A DNA stretch of 7,401 bases from Actinomycetes bacterium (GTDB lineage Bacteria; Actinomycetota; Thermoleophilia; Solirubrobacterales; Solirubrobacteraceae). Below, piece by piece: positions 1 through 5,572 of this stretch. The stretch is from NCBI GenBank assembly GCA_023429855.1, contig JAEZDB010000192.1:1-7401 (forward strand). The letters are read 5' to 3'. Each line of letters starts with the position of its first letter. The stretch's first letter is position 1. The position numbers and the translations under genes are program-made. The notes under the pieces are model-generated. The model was not told the DNA's origin. It saw only the letters and a list, made by a program, of their open reading frames with translations, and did no database searches.

Positions 1-5
1 GTCAT
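1..5 (-). CDS. Probable start codon of the next gene in the carotenoid operon (truncated by window edge)
   Basis: The TGA stop of the cruF-type gene (bases 4-2) overlaps an ATG at bases 5-3, giving the same ATGA arrangement seen at crtI/crtB and lipA/small membrane protein in this window. This suggests a translationally coupled downstream gene that runs out of the window. Only the first codon is visible, no strong Shine-Dalgarno sequence precedes it, and nothing can be said about the product. A glycosyltransferase or another carotenoid-modifying enzyme would fit the context, but that is only a guess. Confidence 0.35.
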
Positions 6-781
6 CGGGTGCGCCCGGCGCGCCACCGTGCCAGCAGGGCCGGCACCGCGAGCAGCCCCATCGCCACGCCGCCCGCGGCGGCGACCTTGGGCCGCTTCCA
101 AAGCAGCAGGTTGGCGATCAGCTCGCCGACCCACGTCCACGCGTAGATCGCAAGCGCCGTGTCGCCCTGGCGCTCGCCAGGCAGGGCGCTGGACGTGACA
201 GGCGCGAGCGGCTCGTCGGCCGGGTCGATCACCTGCGTAGCCGCGAAGATCGCGGCGCTCGTCGCGAACCAGCCGAGGTAGTTCGACGCCGGAATTCCCT
301 CGTAGCGACCGCCACCCGGCCAGCGCCAGTAGTCCTCGCGCACCATGCGGGGGTCGAGGAACACGTCCCAGGCGGTGAGGGCACCCGCAGCCGCAGCGAC
401 CTTCGCCAGGCCGCTGCGCCCCGCGACGAGATCGCCGACCACGCGGCTCGGGCGCGCCAGCAGACCCCAGGCCGCCGCAGCCATCAGTGGCACGCCGGCA
501 ACCTTTGGCCCGAGCTGCCCGGAGTAGTCGTAGGGCCCGAACGGCTTGCCGGTGTGCACGCCCAGCAGCTCGGCGCCGAAGCCGATCGAGCCCGCGGCGG
601 CGACCACGGCCGCGCCGCGAGCTCCGCGCTGCTCGACGGCGTCGACGGTGCTCGTCGTGAGGTAGAGCGCGACGATCGCGCGAGTCATCCACGGCGGGCG
701 CGGCGCGTCGAGACCGTAGGCGATCTGCGCGCCGGCGAGCGTCAGGCCGAGCGCGTGAGAAGGGCGGATCGGTGGGGTCAC
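2..781 (-). CDS. cruF: CruF-type carotenoid 1',2'-hydratase (carotenoid biosynthesis protein, Caroten_synth/DUF422 family)
   Basis: This is a 259-residue hydrophobic protein, within the usual length of the membrane-bound CruF family. Known members add water to the C-1',2' double bond of psi end groups, in gamma-carotene or in bacterioruberin precursors. The family's conserved blocks are visible: GFGAELLGVHTGKPFGPYDY (residues 67-86), LGPKVAGVP (90-98), WDVFLDPRMV (138-147), YWRW (151-154) and YEGIPASNYLGWF (160-172). Several hydrophobic stretches suggest a polytopic inner-membrane protein. The open frame continues upstream, antisense-like and over crtB, but family similarity begins near the GTG at 781. 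That GTG lies 7 bases after the crtB stop, so translation is probably coupled; no clear ribosome binding site is seen. It is the last complete gene of the tetR-crtI-crtB-cruF series. Exact substrate and regiochemistry cannot be read from sequence, and the start is moderately certain. Confidence 0.85.
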   Translation of the reverse strand: MTPPIRPSHALGLTLAGAQIAYGLDAPRPPWMTRAIVALYLTTSTVDAVEQRGARGAAVVAAAGSIGFGAELLGVHTGKPFGPYDYSGQLGPKVAGVPLMAAAAWGLLARPSRVVGDLVAGRSGLAKVAAAAGALTAWDVFLDPRMVREDYWRWPGGGRYEGIPASNYLGWFATSAAIFAATQVIDPADEPLAPVTSSALPGERQGDTALAIYAWTWVGELIANLLLWKRPKVAAAGGVAMGLLAVPALLARWRAGRTR

Positions 782-788
782 CAGGCCA

Positions 789-1634
789 TCATGCCGACGG
801 GTGCAGCGCCCGCTGCACGCCGAACGCCGCGCGAGCTTTGCGCGGCAGCGGGACGACCGCTCGGCCCGCGTGCGCGCCGAGGCCGTCACGCTCGATCTGC
901 CGGAGGATCTCGCGATACATGGCCGCGGCGCTCGCAATCGCGCGGCGCCCCGAAGAGAGGTGGCAGATGCCGGCGATCCCCTCGTCGTAGAGCGCGTCGG
1001 CGCGGGCGATCTGGTCGCGGAGGAGATCGGCGCGGTGGCCCGGCTGCGGCGAGCCGAACCGCTCGACGGTCTCCGTTGCGAGGTAGAGGCGCCCGGCGTC
1101 GTGGTCCTCGTCGATGTCGCGCAGGATGTTCGTGCGCTGCATCGCCTGGCCGAGGGCGATCGCGGGCCGCCGCGCCGCAACCGGGTCGTCGGCGCCGAGC
1201 AGGGCCGTCATCAGCAACCCGACCGTGCCGGCGACGCGGTAGCAGTACTCGTCGACCTCGGACTCCGTCGCCAGGACGCGCCCTGCGAGGTCGTCGCGCA
1301 TGCCGGCGCAGAAGTCGGCGACGACCGCAGGCTCCAGCGGGTAGCGCCGGGCGAGGTCGTCGAGCAAGAGGGCCTCGCGGGTGGCGGGTGCCCCGCCGGC
1401 GGCCCAAGCCTCGACCCCGCGAACCGTCGCCTCGGCGTCGGCGTGGCCTTCGTCGACGGCGTCGTCGAGGGTGCGCAGCACGAGGTAGAGCAGGTGCACG
1501 TCGTCGCGGATCTCGCGCGGGAGCAGGCGGCTGGCCAGCCAGAACGTGCGGCCGATGGCGCGGTGCGTGGCCCGTGCCTCGGCAAGGGCGTCGACCGATG
1601 GGGCAGAGCGGCCGGTCAGGGCATGGGCGTTCAT
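789..1634 (-). CDS. crtB: Phytoene synthase (squalene/phytoene synthase family)
   Basis: This 281-residue trans-isoprenyl diphosphate synthase would condense two geranylgeranyl diphosphates head to head into 15-cis-phytoene, the first committed carotenoid step, probably at the membrane surface. Both aspartate-rich Mg-diphosphate motifs are present: DDAVD at residues 57-61 and DIDED at 173-177, the latter within the family block NILRDIDED. The conserved YCYRVAGTVG stretch is at 130-139. The length is close to that of bacterial CrtB. The ATG at 1634 is favoured because it overlaps the crtI stop as ATGA and is preceded by a perfect GGAGGT six bases upstream; the frame extending further upstream is a shadow of crtI. 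Squalene synthase or a C30 dehydrosqualene synthase are alternatives in this family, but the neighbouring crtI and cruF-type genes favour phytoene. Confidence 0.93.
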   Translation of the reverse strand: MNAHALTGRSAPSVDALAEARATHRAIGRTFWLASRLLPREIRDDVHLLYLVLRTLDDAVDEGHADAEATVRGVEAWAAGGAPATREALLLDDLARRYPLEPAVVADFCAGMRDDLAGRVLATESEVDEYCYRVAGTVGLLMTALLGADDPVAARRPAIALGQAMQRTNILRDIDEDHDAGRLYLATETVERFGSPQPGHRADLLRDQIARADALYDEGIAGICHLSSGRRAIASAAAMYREILRQIERDGLGAHAGRAVVPLPRKARAAFGVQRALHPSA

Positions 1635-3115
1635 CGCACGACCTCCAGCTTCCGCGTGCGCCGCCCGGCGTGGGGGTGGTCCTGCGCGATGAGCCCGGCC
1701 GTCACCTCGGCGCCGAACAGCACGCCCGGCACCCCGGCGCCTGGGTGCGCGCCGCCGCCAGCGGCATAGACGCCGCGGACCTTCGGGTGTCGGTTGGTCA
1801 CCCGGAACGCCGCCGACTGGTGCAGGGTCGGCTCGATCGCGAACGCGTTGCCATCGGCCGCGCCGAGGCGGTCGCGGAAGTCGGCCGGCGTCATGCGGTG
1901 CTCGACCACGGTCGACGCGGCGAGCCCCTCGAGCCCGAAGGACTGCTCGAGGTCGGCGACCACGGCCGCGGCGATCTCTTCGGTCTGCCCGGCGTCCCAG
2001 GTGTCGCCGCTGCGCAGGTTCGGCACCGGCAGCAGGACGGCGATGGAGTCGGTGCCGGCCGGCGCCATCGACGGGTCGGTCCGCGACGGGGCATGCACGT
2101 ACGTCGAGTAGTTCTGCGGCAACCGGCGCCGCGCCGTGACGTCCTTGATGAACCGCTTGTAGCCGTCGCCGACGAAGAGCGTGTGGTGCAGCAGCCGCGG
2201 GAACTGGCGGTCGGTCCCGAGGTAGAGCAGCAGCGCCGACATCGTGCTGCGGCGGGTCCGCAGGCGTGGCGGTGCGACGGAGAGCGCCGCATCGAGCCGG
2301 GTCGCGTCGGCGTTCCACACGACGGCGTCGGCCGGTATCACCTCGCCGCCAGCGGTGACCACGCCACGCACCCGGCCGGCGCGGTGCTCGATGCGGTCGA
2401 CCCGGGTGTGGCAGCGCACGTCGAGGTGGCGCGCCATCGCCTCGACGACCGAGTAGACGCCGCCGCGCGCGTAGTGCACGCCGTCGAGGAACTGCAGGTA
2501 GACCAGCGCCCCGTAGATCGCCGGGACGCGGAACGGGTCGCCGCCGATAAACAGCGAGTGGAAGCCCATCGCCTCGCGAATGCGCGGGTGCTCAAAGTGC
2601 CGCGAGACGAACGTGTGCAGCGGCAGCGCAGCACCGAGCCGCACGAGTTTCGGCAGGAGCGCTGCCAGCGAGAGCGGCGTGTCGAAGCTGCGCCGGCCAG
2701 CGGCGAGGATCCCCTCTTCGTAGATCGGCCGCAGCGCGTCCATGAAGCCGTCGAACGCCAGCGCGTCGCGTCCGGAGAACCTGCCGAGCTCGTCGCGCAG
2801 CGCGTCGCGATCGGTCATGAAGTCGAGGTGCCGGTCCTCGTTCGCCCAATGGATCCGGTAGTACGGCTCGAGCGCAATGAGGTCGACCTCTTCGTGGAAA
2901 TCGAGGCCGCCCGCCGCAAACGTCTCCTCCATCACCCACGGCATCGTCAGCAACGACGGGCCGGTATCCCACGTGTAGCCGCCGTCGACGATCTGGCTGG
3001 CGCGCCCGCCCGGGGCCGCACCCTGCTCCAGCACGGTCACATCGTGCCCGGCGCCCTGCAACCGCAGTGCCGTCCCGAGGCCGCCCAGCCCCGCACCTAC
3101 GACCACGACCCTCAT
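1631..3115 (-). CDS. crtI: Phytoene desaturase (CrtI-type FAD-dependent carotenoid desaturase)
   Basis: This 494-residue flavoprotein matches the CrtI family in length and architecture. The N-terminal Rossmann dinucleotide fold shows GAGLGG at residues 7-12, the acidic E30 that should bind the ribose, GGR at 36-38, and the substrate-side DTGPS at 50-54. Near the C-terminus the bacterial phytoene-desaturase signature appears as HPGAGVPGV at 457-465, followed by a final helix (GAEVTAGLI). The enzyme would convert phytoene stepwise to neurosporene or lycopene at the membrane. CrtN- or CrtD-like desaturases share these motifs, but the directly coupled crtB makes phytoene the likely substrate; the number of double bonds introduced cannot be judged. 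The ATG at 3115 directly precedes the FAD fold. A 107-base gap separates it from tetR, so it might also have its own promoter. Its TGA overlaps the crtB ATG. Confidence 0.93.
   Translation of the reverse strand: MRVVVVGAGLGGLGTALRLQGAGHDVTVLEQGAAPGGRASQIVDGGYTWDTGPSLLTMPWVMEETFAAGGLDFHEEVDLIALEPYYRIHWANEDRHLDFMTDRDALRDELGRFSGRDALAFDGFMDALRPIYEEGILAAGRRSFDTPLSLAALLPKLVRLGAALPLHTFVSRHFEHPRIREAMGFHSLFIGGDPFRVPAIYGALVYLQFLDGVHYARGGVYSVVEAMARHLDVRCHTRVDRIEHRAGRVRGVVTAGGEVIPADAVVWNADATRLDAALSVAPPRLRTRRSTMSALLLYLGTDRQFPRLLHHTLFVGDGYKRFIKDVTARRRLPQNYSTYVHAPSRTDPSMAPAGTDSIAVLLPVPNLRSGDTWDAGQTEEIAAAVVADLEQSFGLEGLAASTVVEHRMTPADFRDRLGAADGNAFAIEPTLHQSAAFRVTNRHPKVRGVYAAGGGAHPGAGVPGVLFGAEVTAGLIAQDHPHAGRRTRKLEVVR
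1641..1646 (-). promoter_or_regulatory. Shine-Dalgarno sequence of crtB
   Basis: GGAGGT on the minus strand lies inside the 3' end of crtI, six bases before the crtB ATG at 1634. It is a full match to the anti-Shine-Dalgarno core. Together with the ATGA stop/start overlap it fixes the crtB start and suggests coupled translation of CrtI and CrtB. Confidence 0.8.
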
Positions 3116-3222
3116 AGGGCCCAGTCCACCACGGACGCGGCAGGAAAAAATGAACAAAGGCGGTCGCGGCTCCGGGGCACGTAGGGAGTACGCGCGGCGG
3201 ACCCCGCTCGGATGACCGGAAG
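3116..3222 (-). other. 107-base gap between tetR and crtI
   Basis: No gene fits here. On the minus strand there is a T-rich patch including six consecutive T (around 3146-3151), about 30 bases before the crtI ATG. A small imperfect palindrome, CGTA-N5-TACG, lies at 3180-3192. The gap is long for genes otherwise nearly contiguous, so it may hold a secondary crtI promoter or an operator. I see no convincing -35/-10 pair, and no stable hairpin directly before the T-run that would make it a terminator. Confidence 0.3.
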
Positions 3223-3828
3223 CTACGCGCGGAGGCGCGCGATGATCGACGCGGTGACCTCGCCGTAGGCGGACTCGAGCGAGACTTCGTCGGGATCGAG
3301 GAGGTACTGGAAGGCGATACCGCGGAACGCGCCGATGACGAAGACGGCAAAGCCGTCGGCATCGAAGTCGGTGCGGATGAAGCCTCCGGCCTGCAGATCG
3401 CGCATGAGTTCGACCATCCGCGCGCGTACGCGGTGGTGGAGCCGGGCGAAGTGCTCGTGCAGGTGCGGTGAGGGGCCGAGGGACTCGAAGAAGAGCATCG
3501 CGAAGATGCGGAAGCGCTGATCGTCGGCTTCGATGTCGCGGCGGTGCGCGTCGATCATCGCGGCGAGGCCCGTCTCGAACGTGGCGCCTTCGGGCATCGC
3601 GTACTGGAAGGCGCGCGTCTCCCAATCGGCCGTGACCTCTTCGGCGACGGCGGTGAGCAGTTCGTCCTTCGAACCGAAGTGGAAGTTGACGGCGCCGCGG
3701 CTCATGCCGGCGCGTTCTCCAATGGCGGCGACGGAGGTGTTGCCGACGCCCTGCTCTCCGACGAGGGCGGTAGCTGCGGCGATCAGTCGCCTGCGAGCGG
3801 AGGCGGTGCGCTGGACCTGCGTCGGCAT
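3223..3828 (-). CDS. TetR/AcrR-family transcriptional regulator, first gene of the carotenoid cluster
   Basis: This 201-residue protein has the standard TetR length and layout. An N-terminal helix (residues about 8-28, with ALVGEQGVGN) is followed by the helix-turn-helix at about 31-58, containing TSVAAIGERAGMSRGAVNFHFGSKDELL with the typical recognition-helix block GAVNFHFGSKDELL. The rest, about 60-201, is an all-helical ligand-binding and dimerisation domain with no recognisable ligand signature. Such proteins are usually dimeric repressors released by a small molecule. Lying upstream of crtI in the same direction suggests it controls the carotenoid genes and its own transcription; the inducer is unknown. 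The ATG at 3828 begins just before the DNA-binding domain. A GGAGG lies only one base upstream, which is closer than ideal, so leaderless or unusual initiation is possible. An overlapping ATG at 3838 is in another frame. Confidence 0.9.
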   Translation of the reverse strand: MPTQVQRTASARRRLIAAATALVGEQGVGNTSVAAIGERAGMSRGAVNFHFGSKDELLTAVAEEVTADWETRAFQYAMPEGATFETGLAAMIDAHRRDIEADDQRFRIFAMLFFESLGPSPHLHEHFARLHHRVRARMVELMRDLQAGGFIRTDFDADGFAVFVIGAFRGIAFQYLLDPDEVSLESAYGEVTASIIARLRA

Positions 3829-3870
3829 GCCTCCACATGATGGCGCATTGATAAAGACCCAAAACCATTA

Positions 3871-3881
3871 TTGGGCGCGTC
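3871..3881 (+). repeat. 11-base direct repeat, copy 1 (TTGGGCGCGTC)
   Basis: TTGGGCGCGTC here is repeated exactly at 3993-4003, 122 bases away, and both copies are followed within a few bases by TGTCAC. It lies about 43 bases upstream of the tetR start. It may be a regulator binding site; chance is possible in G+C-rich DNA. Confidence 0.4.
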
Positions 3882-3973
3882 TGTCACCTCATGCGGGGAC
3901 CCGAATTGGTGATACGGTCAACAAGTTTGCCCCATTTCCGGTCTAACGCTGTGACAAGAGCTGGCGCGTTTAC

Positions 3974-3991
3974 GCTCACCATTTGGTCAGC
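3974..3991. promoter_or_regulatory. Candidate TetR-family operator (18-base imperfect palindrome)
   Basis: GCTCACCATTTGGTCAGC is an inverted repeat in which 7 of 9 positions per arm match (GCT-n-ACCA, centre TT, TGGT-n-AGC). Its size and symmetry suit a dimeric TetR regulator, and it lies about 146 bases upstream of the tetR start. No protein-binding evidence is available from sequence, so assignment to this regulator is inference. Confidence 0.4.
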
Positions 3992-3992
3992 C

Positions 3993-4003
3993 TTGGGCGC
4001 GTC
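3993..4003 (+). repeat. 11-base direct repeat, copy 2 (TTGGGCGCGTC)
   Basis: This is an exact second copy of the element at 3871-3881. It directly follows the 18-base palindrome at 3974-3991 and precedes the odd-centred palindrome GCGTG-T-CACGC at 4005-4015, so it sits in the middle of a cluster of symmetrical elements. Confidence 0.4.
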
Positions 4004-4004
4004 A

Positions 4005-4015
4005 GCGTGTCACGC
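4005..4015. promoter_or_regulatory. Short palindrome GCGTG-T-CACGC
   Basis: This perfect 5+1+5 inverted repeat shares its outer GCGT/ACGC arms with GCGT-TT-ACGC at 3966-3975, about 40 bases away. The pair brackets the 18-base palindrome at 3974-3991. They could be paired binding sites for one regulator, but the arms are short and no family can be named. Confidence 0.3.
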
Positions 4016-4132
4016 CGGGTGATTTTCGCTGGGAAACCGGGGATATCTGAGTGAGATGCGCTCACAAGGCGAGCCACTTCGAGTCTCACGCGGGGCGACC
4101 GCATCGCCCGTTGAGGCGCCACCGCGAGCGCA

Positions 4133-4148
4133 GGGGTGCCAGCACCCC
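4133..4148 (-). terminator. Hairpin after the lipoate block, candidate terminator
   Basis: GGGGTGC-CA-GCACCCC forms a perfect seven-base inverted repeat starting seven bases after the stop codon of the small membrane protein gene. In an RNA the innermost pair would open to give a six-pair stem and a four-base loop. No U-tract follows, so it is not a classical intrinsic terminator, although many high-GC bacteria carry such U-poor hairpins at gene ends. A second hairpin, GGGCGA-N5-TCGCCC at 4093-4109, lies just downstream and may act in tandem. Confidence 0.45.
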
Positions 4149-4155
4149 GGTCCGG

Positions 4156-4515
4156 TCAATCGTCGGGCGTGACCCGCGGCGCGCTCGGCTTGATCTCCGG
4201 CTCGACGCCTTCGACCTGCGGCATCGCGAGACCCTCGCGCAGTGCGCCGAGGCTGCCCACCACGAGCAAGAAGGCAAAGAACAGGCCGAGCACGGTGAGG
4301 GCGCTGATGCGCGCGTTCACGGCGTCGACGATCGTCGTCACGCCGATCAGCAGGCCGATCATCACGCCCACGAGCGGCAGGAGCGAGCGGCGGCCCTTCG
4401 ACGTAAGCGCCACGATCGACAGCAGGCCGATCAGCACGACGACGCCAAACACCACGGCGGCGGCGCTCGACGTATCGGCGGGCTGGGTCTGGGCGACGAC
4501 GGAGAGCGTGCTCAT
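4156..4515 (-). CDS. Small three-helix membrane protein of unknown function, coupled to lipA
   Basis: I do not recognise this 119-residue protein. Three hydrophobic segments are clear: about residues 18-37 (AAAVVFGVVVLIGLLSIVAL), 45-66 (LLPLVGVMIGLLIG and following) and 72-92 (ALTVLGLFFAFLLVVGSLGAL). They are joined by a short basic loop (SKGRR, 39-43) and a loop with D64 and R69. The tail from about residue 93 is soluble, rich in Pro and acidic residues, and ends TPDD. Under the positive-inside rule, the basic first loop suggests an outside N-terminus and inside C-terminus. The ATG at 4515 overlaps the lipA TGA as ATGA, with AGGAG 11 bases upstream, so its translation is probably coupled to lipA. 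It has no cysteine and no enzymatic motif. Its position suggests the last gene of the lipoate transcript, but a role in lipoate metabolism is unproven. Confidence 0.8.
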   Translation of the reverse strand: MSTLSVVAQTQPADTSSAAAVVFGVVVLIGLLSIVALTSKGRRSLLPLVGVMIGLLIGVTTIVDAVNARISALTVLGLFFAFLLVVGSLGALREGLAMPQVEGVEPEIKPSAPRVTPDD

Positions 4516-5564
4516 GCGACGGCGAGCTCCTGCTGCGGGGACGAACGGGTGATCGAGAGCTGACCCGGGAGGGGAGCGTCGGCGCGCAGCGGGCCGGTGC
4601 CGCCGTCGGCGGGCTGGGGCACGTGCTGATCTGCGTGGTAGCTGGAGCGTACGAGCGGCCCGCACGCCATGTGGGTGAAGCCCATGGCCAGGCCACGCTC
4701 CTCGAGTTGCTTGAACTCCTCCGGGTGCCAGTACCGCACGATCGGAAGGTGGTTCTCGGTCGGACGTAGATACTGCCCGATCGTGATGACCGACACGCCG
4801 TTGTCGCGGAGCTGACCGAGCGCGTCGACCATCTCCTCGAAGCTCTCACCGAGTCCGACCATCAGGCCCGACTTGGTGACGACCTCGTCTTCGCCCATCT
4901 CGCGGGCGTTGCGCAGCACGCGGAGCGAGCGCTCGAACTTGGACCCGCGGCGCGCAACCGGGTAGAGCCTTGGCACCACCTCGACGTTGTGGTTGAACAC
5001 GTCGGGGCGCTCGGCGATCACCTTGGCAAGCGGCATCTCCTCGCCGCGGAAGTCGGGCGTGAGCAGCTCGATCTTGCAGTCGGGCGCCTGGCGGCGGATC
5101 TGGCGCACGAGCGCGGCCCACACCCCCGAGCCGTAGTCGGGGAGGTCGTCGCGGTCGACCGACGTGATCACCGCGTGGCGCAGGCCCATCTTCGCGATCG
5201 ACCGGGCGACGCGCGCCGGCTCCAGCGGGTCGTTCCACGTCGGCTTGCCGGTCGAGACGTGGCAGAACCCACAGCGGCGGGTACACGTGTCGCCGAGGAT
5301 CATGAACGTCGCGGTGCCGCGCTCCCAGCACTCGCCGATGTTGGGGCAGGCCGCCTCTTGGCAGACGGTGTGGAGGTTCTCGCCGTCGATCAGCTTCGAC
5401 AGGTCGCGATAGCGGCCGCCGCCGGGCGCGGGCACCTTGAACCAGGCCGGCTTGCGGTGCTTGAAGGGCAGCACGCGGTCGCCGATCACATCACGGGGAT
5501 CCATGCCGCCGGGGGTGGCGCGGGAGCGCGTCTTGTGGACGCGGACGGGGAGCAGGTCGCTCAT
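4512..5564 (-). CDS. lipA: Lipoyl synthase (radical SAM)
   Basis: LipA inserts two sulfur atoms at C6 and C8 of protein-bound octanoyl groups, completing the lipoyl cofactor on E2 and H proteins in the cytoplasm. Both iron-sulfur motifs are intact. The auxiliary cluster C68-x4-C73-x5-C79 supplies the sulfur, and the radical-SAM cluster is C94-x3-C98-x2-C101 (CTRRCGFC). The serine ligand motif RSSYHA is present at 306-311. Other family blocks are VDRDDLPDYG, LTPDFRG, FNHNVEVVPRLYP, KSGLMVGLGE and YLRPTENHLPI. At 350 residues it is somewhat longer than the usual 300-320, mostly through a C-terminal tail of about 35 residues after RSSYHADQH. The ATG at 5564 lies eight bases after the lipB stop, with a weak GAAGAG upstream; the longer frame above it is antisense-like shadow of lipB. 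The 3' end overlaps the next gene by four bases. Confidence 0.96.
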   Translation of the reverse strand: MSDLLPVRVHKTRSRATPGGMDPRDVIGDRVLPFKHRKPAWFKVPAPGGGRYRDLSKLIDGENLHTVCQEAACPNIGECWERGTATFMILGDTCTRRCGFCHVSTGKPTWNDPLEPARVARSIAKMGLRHAVITSVDRDDLPDYGSGVWAALVRQIRRQAPDCKIELLTPDFRGEEMPLAKVIAERPDVFNHNVEVVPRLYPVARRGSKFERSLRVLRNAREMGEDEVVTKSGLMVGLGESFEEMVDALGQLRDNGVSVITIGQYLRPTENHLPIVRYWHPEEFKQLEERGLAMGFTHMACGPLVRSSYHADQHVPQPADGGTGPLRADAPLPGQLSITRSSPQQELAVA

Positions 5565-5572
5565 CGGTCTCT

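Larger units (their letters stand above)
3829..4155. promoter_or_regulatory. Intergenic control region between lipoate block and carotenoid operon
   Basis: No coding sequence fits in these 327 bases. The part nearest tetR (about 3841-3990) is visibly richer in A+T than the genes around it. The region must contain the end of the lipoate transcript and the promoter of tetR, both on the minus strand. It holds several short palindromes (3966-3975, 3974-3991, 4005-4015, 4051-4065), an 11-base direct repeat and two hairpins (4093-4109, 4133-4148). I could not identify a confident -35/-10 pair. Confidence 0.5.

Noticed and set aside
782..1180. N-terminal extension of the cruF frame across crtB
   Set aside because: The extra residues are Arg/Ser/Thr-rich and resemble no CruF N-terminus. 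They overlap the true crtB frame, so the GTG at 781 is a better start.
801..1769. Plus-strand open frame (322 codons) opposite crtB
   Set aside because: It is antisense to the motif-bearing crtB frame, contains no recognisable domain, and is another high-GC shadow.
3146..3151. T-run upstream of crtI as an intrinsic terminator for tetR
   Set aside because: I find no stable GC hairpin directly before the six T residues on the minus strand. A terminator there would also separate tetR from crtI without other support.
554..3184. Very long plus-strand open frame (876 codons) opposite cruF, crtB and crtI
   Set aside because: Its product is Arg/Ala/Gly/Val-rich low-complexity sequence with no family motif, and it lies exactly antisense to three well-supported genes. 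Long antisense frames are expected where third positions are mostly G or C.
3116..3868. N-terminal extension of the crtI frame across tetR, suggesting a fusion
   Set aside because: The extension is an out-of-frame, Arg-rich reading of the tetR gene. The FAD-binding fold starts directly after the ATG at 3115.
4051..4065. GTGAGATGCGCTCAC as a CRP/FNR-type site
   Set aside because: The arms resemble GTGA/TCAC, but the spacer is seven bases rather than the six of the CRP consensus. It is kept only as a generic palindrome.
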